Of a stretch of DNA of 5,398 nt, positions 1-5,398 are shown piece by piece. The position numbers and the translations under genes were made by a program. Position 1 is the first letter of the stretch. Each line of letters begins with the position of its first letter. Source of the DNA: Succinivibrionaceae bacterium UBA3769 (GTDB taxonomy: Bacteria > Pseudomonadota > Gammaproteobacteria > Enterobacterales > Succinivibrionaceae); the NCBI GenBank assembly GCA_002372325.1, contig DFFT01000144.1:1-5398 (forward strand). The letters run 5' to 3'. The notes below the pieces were generated by a model. That model was not told the DNA's origin. It ran no database searches and worked only from the letters and a program-made list of their open reading frames with translations.

Positions 1-48
1 TCCATTTTGGCTGCGGAACACAGGTTTTACGAACTTTTGCTGCAATAA
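1..48 (+). CDS. C-terminal tail of an upstream gene (partial), product unknown
   Basis: Reading from base 1 gives an open frame of 15 codons ending in TAA at 46-48, with the peptide SILAAEHRFYELLLQ. The composition (charged and aromatic residues in a Leu-rich helix) looks like a real protein C-terminus. The stop lies 12 bases before the nhaC ATG, and the ribosome binding site of nhaC (AAGGAA) fills that gap, which is typical operon spacing. Against it, the other two plus frames are also open over this short stretch, so openness alone proves little. Too little is visible to name a family. Confidence 0.45.
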   Translation, partial: SILAAEHRFYELLLQ

Positions 49-60
49 CAAGGAATTTCT

Positions 61-1629
61 ATGGAGCCTTATTCTGCCGGCTTTTTATCGCTGCTGCCCC
101 CGGTGCTGGCGGTCATTATTGCTCTTAAGACCAAGGAAGTGTACTCGTCCCTCATTTTCGGGATCCTGTCCGGAGCTCTGCTTTATTGCTCTCAGTCCGG
201 CGGAAATCCGCTGATCCGGCCGGCAGAGGTGACACTGGAGATCCTGGCCGCGAAATTCGATTTGAAGATTGTCGTTTTCTGCGCTCTTCTGGGAGCTCTC
301 ATCAGTGTCATTAACGCTTCCGGGGGTATTCGGGAATACGGAAAATGGGCGCGTAAAAAACTGCAAACCCGAAGAAAGGCGTTGTTCTCCACCATGTTTC
401 TGGGGATCCTGATATTCATTGACGATTATTTTAACTGTCTTACCGTTGGCACCGTCATGAAGCCGGTGACCGATGCCCAGAAGATTTCCCGGGAAAAGCT
501 GGCCTTTATCATTGACAGTACGGCGGCCCCGATCTGCATCATCGCGCCGATTTCCTCCTGGGCGGTGGCGGTAAGCTCCAATCTCACCACCAAAGCCGCA
601 GAGGAAACTCCCTTTATGATTTTCCTCTCCTGCATTCCCTGGAATTTCTATGCTATCTTCTGCCTGTGCTTTGTGCTTTTGATTATCGCTCTGGACTTTG
701 ATTTCGGGCCCATGCTCCGGGCTGAGCTTACCCATCAGGAAAAACTGGCAAAAGGGGAAGAAGAAGTCCATGCCCCGGTTCCGGCGGAATGCGAAGTCAA
801 ATCCAAGCCTTCCGGAACCATCGGCGATATTCTGATCCCCATTGGCTTCCTCATAACAGCCACGGTCCTGGCCATGCTGTCCACCGGAGGATTCTGGAAG
901 GAGGGGGAAGCTTTTCATGAAGCGGCGCTGGCCATGGGGAACTCGGATCCCTCGTTTTCCCTGCTCCTCGGGGCTTTGGCCGGACTTCTGGCGGCGTTTT
1001 TCAAATACATTCCCCGCCGGATCTCCACCATGGCGGATTTCATGATGAATGCTGTCAGGGGGGCGCAGAACATGCTGCCGGCTATCATAATTCTGATGCT
1101 GGCCTGGACTCTTTCCGGAATAACCCGGGAGCTTCTGGAGGCCCCGAAGTTTATCGCCTCTCTGGTTTCGGCTGATTTAGCAGTATCGCTTTTGCCGGCG
1201 CTTGCATTTATGCTGGCAGGTTTTCTGTCTTTTTCCATCGGTACCGCCTGGGGCACCTTCGGCATCCTGATTCCCATCATCATCAGCATCTTCGAGGCGG
1301 TTTTTCCGGGAAATCCTGCGGATCTGTACATCATGCTGGCGGCAACTCTGGCGGGATCGGTGTTCGGGGATCACTGTTCCCCCATTTCGGATACCACCAT
1401 TCTTTCCTCCGCCGGCGCCGGCTGCGACCATGTGAGCCATGTAATCACTCAGCTTCCCTACTGCATGTTTATTGCCGGAGCGAGCCTTTTAGGGTATGTG
1501 ACGGCGGGATTCACCAGAAGTCTTTCCTTAAGCCTGACTGTTTCCCTTGCAGCTCTCATAGGAGGGCTTCTCTTCATAAGACGCCGGGCCCGGGGGAATC
1601 ATCCTGCCGAGACAGCGGAAACTGCCTGA
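61..1629 (+). CDS. nhaC: NhaC-family Na+/H+ antiporter
   Basis: This is a polytopic inner-membrane protein of 522 aa that by family exchanges Na+ for H+ for sodium and pH homeostasis; a related substrate exchange cannot be excluded. Hydrophobic segments run through most of the length, for example around residues 8-22, 30-43, 69-84, 110-121, 157-172, 193-211, 256-273, 299-314, 339-353, 372-410, 422-436 and 468-483. Conserved NhaC-type signatures are visible: IDDYFN at 120-125 followed by TVGTVMKPVTD (128-138), SREKLAFIIDSTAAPICIIA (143-162), SFSIGTAWGTFGILIPI (390-406) and GDHCSPISDTTILSS (436-450). Asp121, Asp122, Asp437 and Asp444 are candidate ion-coupling residues. A hydrophilic, Glu/Lys-rich loop at about 219-252 is probably cytoplasmic, and the tail (507-522) is polar. 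The start is supported by AAGGAA at 50-55, five bases before ATG. The length resembles the longer (about 500-530 aa) NhaC-like subgroup rather than the classic shorter Bacillus form. Antiporter identity is firm; the exact substrate is inferred. Confidence 0.9.
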   Translation: MEPYSAGFLSLLPPVLAVIIALKTKEVYSSLIFGILSGALLYCSQSGGNPLIRPAEVTLEILAAKFDLKIVVFCALLGALISVINASGGIREYGKWARKKLQTRRKALFSTMFLGILIFIDDYFNCLTVGTVMKPVTDAQKISREKLAFIIDSTAAPICIIAPISSWAVAVSSNLTTKAAEETPFMIFLSCIPWNFYAIFCLCFVLLIIALDFDFGPMLRAELTHQEKLAKGEEEVHAPVPAECEVKSKPSGTIGDILIPIGFLITATVLAMLSTGGFWKEGEAFHEAALAMGNSDPSFSLLLGALAGLLAAFFKYIPRRISTMADFMMNAVRGAQNMLPAIIILMLAWTLSGITRELLEAPKFIASLVSADLAVSLLPALAFMLAGFLSFSIGTAWGTFGILIPIIISIFEAVFPGNPADLYIMLAATLAGSVFGDHCSPISDTTILSSAGAGCDHVSHVITQLPYCMFIAGASLLGYVTAGFTRSLSLSLTVSLAALIGGLLFIRRRARGNHPAETAETA

Positions 1630-1646
1630 CGCTTCTTCAGAAACTG

Positions 1647-1678
1647 AAAAAGGCACTGTTTTCACAATGCCTTGTTTT
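1647..1678. terminator. Bidirectional intrinsic terminator between convergent genes
   Basis: The arms 1650-1659 (AAGGCACTGT) and 1664-1673 (ACAATGCCTT) form a 10-bp stem with a 4-base loop. Read on the minus strand (3' of the LRR gene) every position pairs, including one U-G wobble. The loop is GAAA, a stable tetraloop, and five T residues follow or overlap the stem end. Read on the plus strand (18 bases after the nhaC stop is the first T-run side) the same hairpin has one C/A mismatch and is followed by GTTTT. It should therefore stop transcripts from both convergent genes, more strongly from the minus strand. Confidence 0.75.
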
Positions 1679-1688
1679 CAGATATCGC

Positions 1689-1732
1689 GGAGTTCCGGCT
1701 CATTCTGATTACTGAATTACTGCCGGAACTTC
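1689..1732. repeat. Inverted repeat in the convergent gap, loop with a direct repeat
   Basis: AGTTCCGGC at 1691-1699 is the exact reverse complement of GCCGGAACT at 1722-1730. In plus-strand RNA the stem extends to 11 bp (1689-1699 with 1722-1732) through a G-U and a G-C pair. The 22-base loop carries ATTACTG twice, separated by one A. No T-run follows on either side, so it is not a terminator by itself. It may help the neighbouring terminator, protect the 3' end of RNA, or be a dispersed REP-like element. Its role is unknown. Confidence 0.5.
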
Positions 1733-1746
1733 ACCCGAAAAAGCGA

Positions 1747-3258
1747 TTACTTCTGGGTGATCTTGACTCCGGCGCTGGCAAATCCCTTAAGCTGAGCATC
1801 GGTGAAGGCTCCCTTCTTCACCACGAGATTCTTAAGTCCCGGAATGCTCTTGAGTCCCTCGATGGAGGTAATGCCTTCAGCCTTGGAAATATCAGCATAC
1901 TGGAGCTTCTGACAGGCGGCAATGGCGTCAAAGTTGCTGACCGTAACCGAGGTGAGCTCCAGAGATGTCAGTTCCTTCATGCCGGAGAGGAAGGACAGAT
2001 CCAGGGCCTTGCCGGGATTAACCTCCTTGATGCGGAGCTTCTTAAGGGCGGAGAGCTCCTTGAGGTTATTCGTGTTGGTCATGTTAAGAAGACCTTCCAG
2101 AGTAAGCTCCGTAAGCTTCTTAAGACCTACGGCAAAGGAACCGTCTGCTTCATAATCGCAGGACTTCCAGAAGTTGAACTCCAGCTTTTCAAGCTCGGTC
2201 ATAGTGCCGATAAGCTCGGTATGGGTTACCGGCTGATTCTTGACGCAGCTGTGAATGAGCAGCGTCTTGAGATTGGTGGCGTCCTTAAGCTGGGTGAAAT
2301 CCACCGGAGCGCGCATGCTCCAGATCATAAACTCCTCAACGGAAGATCCCTTAACCGGAGAGTAATCCTTGATCTCCTCGGCAAAAACAGTAAGCTTCTT
2401 CAGCTTGGCGGCGTTCTTAACCCAGTCCAGACTGGTAATGGCGGTCAGGCCGGTGGTGATGTCCTCCACCTGAGTCAGCGCGCCCAGGGTGTCATAATTG
2501 GCTCCCTTGGAAGCATATACCTTGAGCTTCTTCAGGGCCGGAACCTTGGCAAGCGGGGTGAAATCAGCCACGGTAGCTCCGTAGAGGCTGAGATCTTTCA
2601 GCTTCGGAAGATCCGCCAGCGGGGAGAGGTCGGCGATCTTGGATCCGGTAAGATCCAGAGTGGTCAGGGCCGGGAGAACCTTCAGGGGAGACAGATCGGC
2701 GATATCCATGGCGTTCAGGTGGAGGGTGGCCAGCTTCGGAGCTGCCGGAACGCCCTCAATGGACTTCACGTTCATGGAACCGGTAATGGTGGCATAGGTA
2801 AGATTGGTCAGGGGAGCCAGCCACTTAATGTTGTCCATGGCCTTGGACTTCACATTAACCTGCTTGGCGCCGGTATATTTGCTGAGGAGCGAAAGATCCT
2901 TAACATTTTCGGCATTGATCCTAACATTGCCGTTTACCGTGAGATTTTTCAGGGGAGCAATGCTGGTAAGGGTTTTGCTGTCTACAGAGAAATTGTTAAC
3001 TGCCGGAAAAGCCTTCACAATCTTTTCAAGATCAGCATCGCTGATATCCTTGAGATCCAGAGAAAGCTTGTCAGCCGGGAGCTTGCCAGCCCCTGCAACA
3101 GCCTTGGCCACGTCATCGTTATAGCCGTTTTTAATGACCACGCTGGTGCCGCTTAACTTGCCGCTGGGAGCGGCCGGGGCGCTGGCTGCGAACGCATAAG
3201 ATGATGCCATCATAAGTCCGGCGGTCACCAGGGCTCCGGTGAGTTTGTTAAATTTCAT
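1747..3258 (-). CDS. Exported leucine-rich-repeat protein (internalin-like repeats)
   Basis: This 503-aa protein begins with a Sec signal peptide: Lys2 and Lys5, a hydrophobic core at about 6-20, and an AFA|AS cleavage site after residue 24 (alternative after Ala27). A short Ala/Pro/Ser/Gly linker follows. Most of the mature chain is leucine-rich repeats. The clearest are 22-residue SDS22/internalin-type units, for example LATLHLNAMDIADLSPL (176-192), LTTLDLTGSKIADLSPL (198-214) and LKDLSLYGATVADFTPL (220-236). More divergent units continue to about residue 480. The C-terminal cap is short and ends in Lys. There is no LPXTG, lipobox, second membrane helix or enzymatic domain, so it is probably a periplasmic or secreted binding protein; the ligand cannot be deduced. 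Three cysteines (338, 367, 449) could form a disulfide. The start is fixed by the signal peptide and by GAGGA at 3264-3268, five bases before ATG. It is flanked by terminators on both sides and is probably monocistronic. From residue 36 onward it uses no TTA, CTA or TCA codons. Confidence 0.88.
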   Translation of the reverse strand: MKFNKLTGALVTAGLMMASSYAFAASAPAAPSGKLSGTSVVIKNGYNDDVAKAVAGAGKLPADKLSLDLKDISDADLEKIVKAFPAVNNFSVDSKTLTSIAPLKNLTVNGNVRINAENVKDLSLLSKYTGAKQVNVKSKAMDNIKWLAPLTNLTYATITGSMNVKSIEGVPAAPKLATLHLNAMDIADLSPLKVLPALTTLDLTGSKIADLSPLADLPKLKDLSLYGATVADFTPLAKVPALKKLKVYASKGANYDTLGALTQVEDITTGLTAITSLDWVKNAAKLKKLTVFAEEIKDYSPVKGSSVEEFMIWSMRAPVDFTQLKDATNLKTLLIHSCVKNQPVTHTELIGTMTELEKLEFNFWKSCDYEADGSFAVGLKKLTELTLEGLLNMTNTNNLKELSALKKLRIKEVNPGKALDLSFLSGMKELTSLELTSVTVSNFDAIAACQKLQYADISKAEGITSIEGLKSIPGLKNLVVKKGAFTDAQLKGFASAGVKITQK

Positions 3259-3309
3259 GATTATCCTCGTTAAAGTTCAATCGTCTCGCTGCAAAGTAAA
3301 GGTGTTTTC

Positions 3310-3350
3310 AAAGGCTTCGCGAAAGCGCTGTTACGACGACGCTGGCCTTT
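3310..3350 (-). promoter_or_regulatory. Structured 5' leader of the LRR gene (possible)
   Basis: AAAGGC at 3310-3315 pairs with GCCTTT at 3345-3350. Inside it, AGCG (3324-3327) can pair with CGCT (3340-3343), and the palindromes TTCGCGAA (3316-3323) and AGCGCT (3324-3329) sit side by side. If the promoter proposed at 3381-3409 is used, this would fold within an untranslated leader of about 115 bases. It resembles no riboswitch class I recognise. A simple mRNA-stability structure or a protein-binding palindrome is equally possible. Confidence 0.3.
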
Positions 3351-3380
3351 CCATAGCACGGCCGCCGGAAAACGTTCCCT

Positions 3381-3409
3381 GTTTTACTATCAAATCCCCA
3401 AAAAATCAA
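3381..3409 (-). promoter_or_regulatory. Candidate sigma-70-type promoter for the LRR gene
   Basis: On the minus strand, TTGATT (plus 3404-3409) and TAAAAC (plus 3381-3386) are separated by exactly 17 bases. Each matches four of six consensus positions. The stretch is AT-rich compared with its surroundings and lies upstream of the LRR start and downstream of the reductase terminator, where an independent promoter is needed. A terminal TAGTAA shifted by a few bases is an alternative -10. This is a pattern match only. Confidence 0.4.
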
Positions 3410-3464
3410 TGATTACCGCAGCTTCGGTTTATGCCCCGGGGACATTGCCGTCCGGAAATAAGCG

Positions 3465-3484
3465 CTCCTGCCGCCAGACAGGAG
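3465..3484. repeat. Small inverted repeat in intergenic DNA
   Basis: CTCCTG at 3465-3470 and CAGGAG at 3479-3484 are perfect complements around an 8-base loop. Neither side is followed by a T-run, so it is not a convincing terminator. It lies about 55 bases upstream of the candidate LRR promoter and could be an operator half-site pair or chance. Confidence 0.25.
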
Positions 3485-3530
3485 AGGCTGTGAGGAATGA
3501 AGCGGCTGCAGGCGGAATACAGAGACTTAA

Positions 3531-3614
3531 GGGCGGAACGGGAACGGCGGGCGGAAGTTGCCGGGAAGGGACGGAATGGGATCCCGGGAAAGGGCAGAAA
3601 ATCCCGGAAAGGGG
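3531..3614 (+). other. G-rich intergenic tract with G-quadruplex-like spacing
   Basis: The plus strand carries repeated runs of three or more G: 3531-3533, 3540-3542, 3549-3551, 3563-3565, 3568-3570, 3578-3580, 3586-3588, 3592-3594 and 3611-3614. The five runs from 3563 to 3594 are spaced by 2, 7, 5 and 3 bases, which satisfies the usual four-run, 1-7-base-loop quadruplex pattern. The same bases include the palindromes GGGATCCC (3578-3585) and CCCGGG (3583-3588), so a duplex hairpin would compete. The tract lies between the reductase terminator and the LRR promoter and has no credible gene on either strand. Confidence 0.45.
3581..3614 (+). repeat. Imperfect direct repeat, 20-base spacing
   Basis: ATCCCGGGAAAGGG (3581-3594) recurs 20 bases later as ATCCCGGAAAGGGG (3601-3614), differing only by the position of one G. 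Shorter CGGAA and GGGAA words recur through the upstream 50 bases, which suggests growth by slippage or local duplication. No function is evident. Confidence 0.4.
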
Positions 3615-3625
3615 AACCGCGCCTT

Positions 3626-3662
3626 AAAACAAAAACCCGCTCAGATCAGGGCCGGCGGGTTT
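3626..3662 (-). terminator. Intrinsic terminator of the reductase gene
   Basis: On the minus strand, 25 bases after the stop codon, AAACCCGC (plus 3655-3662) pairs perfectly with GCGGGTTT (plus 3633-3640) across a 14-base loop. The tract TTGTTTT (plus 3626-3632) follows directly, giving TTTTTGTTTT in all. This is a standard Rho-independent terminator. It separates the reductase from the LRR gene downstream and implies that the LRR gene has its own promoter. Confidence 0.88.
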
Positions 3663-3687
3663 CTTCAGGTTCTCAGAACAGAGGGAC

Positions 3688-5382
3688 TCAGGCAGTCTTC
3701 AGGATCGCGGCGATTTCCGCGAGGTTCTTTTTCCCGAACACCGGCTTAAGCTCGCCGTCCTTTCCGGTAATGATGGTGCAGGGCACGCTCATAACGCTGT
3801 ACTTCGCCCGGAGATCCGGGAAGTGGGCGAGGTCGAACATTTCCGCAGTGATATTGCTGTTAAGGGTGGCCGCCCGCTGCGCCGACATTACGGTTTCCGG
3901 ACACATGGTACAGGACAGGGAGACAAATACCCGGATATTTACCGGATGATCCACCGCCATGACAGCAGCTCGGGTATCCCCGTCAACAGCCTGTCCGGAG
4001 CTCCCGGCATTGTAAATGGCTATCACAAAGGAATTTAGTTCGTGCCCGCCCGGAACGCCGTGGAAGTGAATATTGGAAGCCGGGCTGTGTTCCCCCGCGA
4101 TCTCGAAGGAGGGCAGCATAAGTCCTTCCGGGGGAGCGTCAGCGGCGATCTCGGTCTTAACATTTTCAGAAACACCCTTAAGCTCCTCCAGGAAGGCCTC
4201 CATGGACTGGGAGAGAGCGCTGTCATTCCTGAAGAGCCGTACCGTAACCGGAGCGGTGAGCTTTCCGAACACCCCGGCAAGCTGGGCCTTGATCTGCGGC
4301 GTTAAAAGCTCTCCCGGAGCTGCGGCGGCTTCTTCCTCCTCCTGAGCGGGAGCTTCAGGCTTAGGACTTGCAGTGCCGTGATCCTTGGGTGCGGGGGCGT
4401 TTTCATTAAAACGGGTGAGATCCGGAAGGTCGTATTTGCGATGGAGCTCCTCGGCCACCTTTTCGAGCGAGGTGGCGGCAATGGCGCCGTCGGCCACTGC
4501 GGTAACCACCTGCCGGAGATTCTTGACGCAGAGATCCCCCGCGGCATATACCCCGTCCACGGAGGTTTTATGATTCGCATCCGTGATCACGTAGCCGGCT
4601 TCGTCCCGGGCGATTTCCGGCGGCAGCCAGGCGGTATTAGGCACATAGCCGGCAAAGACAAAGACGCCGAAGTTCCCGCCGTCCTGAGCCCGGAATTCCC
4701 GGGTTTCGCCGGTTTTGGCATCCCGGAGCACGGCCCGATCCAAAAGACCATCGCCGGAAACCTCCGTAACCTCGGTATTGAAAAGCACCGTGATCTTGTC
4801 GCAGTCATTAAGCTGATCCGAGACGGTTTTCGCGCAGGAAAACTCGTTCTTCCTTACGGCAATGGTCACGTGACTGGCATATTTGGTGAGGAAGATGCTT
4901 TCCTCCACCGCGGCAAACCCGCCTCCGATTACCAGCACCTCCTTTCCGGTGAAGAATTCGCCGTCGCAGGTGGCGCAGTAGGCTACGCCCCGGCCCTGAA
5001 ACTCCTGCTCACCGGCAAAGCCGATACGGCGGGGATTTGCCCCGGTGGCTATGATGATGCCCAGAGTCCGGAACTCGCCCCGGGAGGTGCGCACGGTCTT
5101 AATGTCGCCGTCGCAGGCAAAGCCCGTAACCTCGGCTGACAGGAACTCCGCCCCGAAATTCAAAGCCTGTTTTCTCATCACGGCGGTAAGGGAACGGCCC
5201 GAGGCGTGCTCCACTCCGGGGTAGTTCACCACCTCGGAGGTAATGGTGATCTGACCGCCGATCTCGGCCTTTTCCACCACCAGCACCCGGTATTTTGCCC
5301 GAGCGGCGTAAATGGCCGCGGAAAGTCCTGCCGGGCCGCCGCCCACAATGACGGCATCAAAAAAATTCTTATCAGCTTCCAT
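3688..5382 (-). CDS. AhpF-like disulfide reductase, TrxB domain first (AhpF homolog family)
   Basis: This 564-aa cytoplasmic flavoenzyme is predicted to pass electrons from NAD(P)H through FAD and cysteine pairs to a peroxiredoxin. Residues 7-315 form a thioredoxin-reductase module: FAD site GGGPAG (14-19), redox pair CATC (136-139), nucleotide-binding GGGFAA (153-158) and the second FAD motif YAAGD (279-283) followed by RQVVTAVADGAIAA (290-303). A Pro/Ala/Glu-rich linker (about 325-357) leads to a tandem thioredoxin-fold module resembling the N-terminal domain of E. coli AhpF. The first fold (about 360-465) lacks a CXXC but keeps PSF (424-426) and GHELNSFVIAI (446-456). The second (about 481-564) has SLSCTMCP (488-495) and a cis-Pro loop SVPC (532-535). 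The parts are those of AhpF in reversed order, as in the TIGR03143-type family that typically sits next to ahpC. The position equivalent to the HRRxxxR NADPH motif of TrxB reads VRKNEFS (176-182), so cofactor preference is uncertain. The start is supported by GAGGA (5387-5391), four bases before ATG. A minus-strand TGA at 5390-5392 could be the stop of an upstream gene, possibly ahpC. Confidence 0.88.
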   Translation of the reverse strand: MEADKNFFDAVIVGGGPAGLSAAIYAARAKYRVLVVEKAEIGGQITITSEVVNYPGVEHASGRSLTAVMRKQALNFGAEFLSAEVTGFACDGDIKTVRTSRGEFRTLGIIIATGANPRRIGFAGEQEFQGRGVAYCATCDGEFFTGKEVLVIGGGFAAVEESIFLTKYASHVTIAVRKNEFSCAKTVSDQLNDCDKITVLFNTEVTEVSGDGLLDRAVLRDAKTGETREFRAQDGGNFGVFVFAGYVPNTAWLPPEIARDEAGYVITDANHKTSVDGVYAAGDLCVKNLRQVVTAVADGAIAATSLEKVAEELHRKYDLPDLTRFNENAPAPKDHGTASPKPEAPAQEEEEAAAAPGELLTPQIKAQLAGVFGKLTAPVTVRLFRNDSALSQSMEAFLEELKGVSENVKTEIAADAPPEGLMLPSFEIAGEHSPASNIHFHGVPGGHELNSFVIAIYNAGSSGQAVDGDTRAAVMAVDHPVNIRVFVSLSCTMCPETVMSAQRAATLNSNITAEMFDLAHFPDLRAKYSVMSVPCTIITGKDGELKPVFGKKNLAEIAAILKTA

Positions 5383-5398
5383 AGTGTCCTCATCTTAT

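Noticed and set aside
85..918. 277-codon minus-strand open frame inside nhaC
   Set aside because: It is a codon-aligned shadow of a clearly recognisable membrane protein. The translation is Gly/Arg/Gln-rich and has no family-like motif.
1731..1760. TCACCC/GGGTGA inverted repeat spanning the LRR stop codon
   Set aside because: It has only 6 bp with an 18-base loop, overlaps the better inverted repeat by two bases, and has no T-run in the right place. Chance is likely.
1672..3156. 494-codon open frame on the plus strand opposite the LRR gene
   Set aside because: It is codon-aligned antisense to a gene with signal peptide, repeats and ribosome binding site. Its repetitive Gly/Leu/Asn-rich translation is the mirror of the LRRs, and it runs through the terminator. 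It is explained by codon choice.
3434..3441. CCCCGGGG palindrome as an operator
   Set aside because: It is an isolated 8-base GC palindrome in GC-rich DNA with no repeats of it nearby, so a binding site cannot be supported.
3409..3627. Possible 72-aa plus-strand gene in the intergenic region
   Set aside because: No ribosome binding site precedes the ATG (the upstream bases are C- and A-rich), the translation is low-complexity Gly/Arg/Thr, and it tracks the G-rich repeat tract.
3497..3949. Possible 150-aa basic protein on the plus strand
   Set aside because: The GAGG lies only two bases from the ATG, the frame runs through the reductase terminator and about 260 bases antisense into the reductase gene, and the C-terminal half is simply its complement.
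4378..5139. 253-codon plus-strand open frame opposite the reductase
   Set aside because: It is a codon-aligned shadow. The sense strand encodes unmistakable FAD and NAD(P)H motifs across the same bases.
1..5398. Frequent TCCGGA/TTCCGG words as uptake or REP-like signals
   Set aside because: Most copies lie in coding DNA as Ser/Gly codon combinations, spacing is irregular, and no longer shared core is visible.
1..5398. tRNA, rRNA, CRISPR, insertion sequence or defence genes
   Set aside because: No regular spacer-repeat pattern, cloverleaf, transposase-like product or terminal repeats were seen on either strand.

Overview
The window reads as ordinary chromosomal DNA of a Gram-negative bacterium. 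It is moderately GC-rich by eye, gene-dense, and shows no mobile element, CRISPR array, tRNA or rRNA. The lineage cannot be fixed from this sequence. A Sec signal peptide ending in an AFA|A-type site with no wall-sorting motif, together with a TrxB-first AhpF homologue typical of anaerobes, suggests a host-associated anaerobic or microaerophilic proteobacterium (Succinivibrionaceae-like). That is a low-confidence inference.

Layout, left to right. (1) Bases 1-48 look like the tail of an upstream plus-strand gene, followed 12 bases later by a complete NhaC-family Na+/H+ antiporter gene (61-1629, +). (2) A short convergent gap (1630-1746) holds a hairpin that can terminate transcription from both sides, plus a second inverted repeat. 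(3) A secreted or periplasmic leucine-rich-repeat protein of 503 aa lies on the minus strand (1747-3258). (4) A 429-bp non-coding interval (3259-3687) contains, in minus-strand reading order, the terminator of the next gene, a G-rich repetitive tract with G-quadruplex-like spacing, a small inverted repeat, a candidate promoter and a structured leader for the LRR gene. (5) A 564-aa FAD/NAD(P)H disulfide reductase (3688-5382, -) has a thioredoxin-reductase module followed by a tandem thioredoxin-fold module. This is the same set of parts as AhpF in the reverse order, and it matches the 'AhpF homolog' family that usually accompanies AhpC.

The genes form at least three transcription units: (upstream gene)-nhaC on the plus strand, and the LRR gene and the reductase as separate minus-strand units divided by a strong terminator. 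The antiporter handles Na+/pH homeostasis at the inner membrane, the reductase probably supplies electrons to a peroxiredoxin in the cytoplasm, and the LRR protein is exported and has no assignable function. Nothing links the three into one pathway. I see no convincing new multi-gene system. The points most worth a second look are the exported LRR protein with its strongly restricted codon use, the permuted AhpF architecture with an extra cysteine, and the G-rich intergenic tract.
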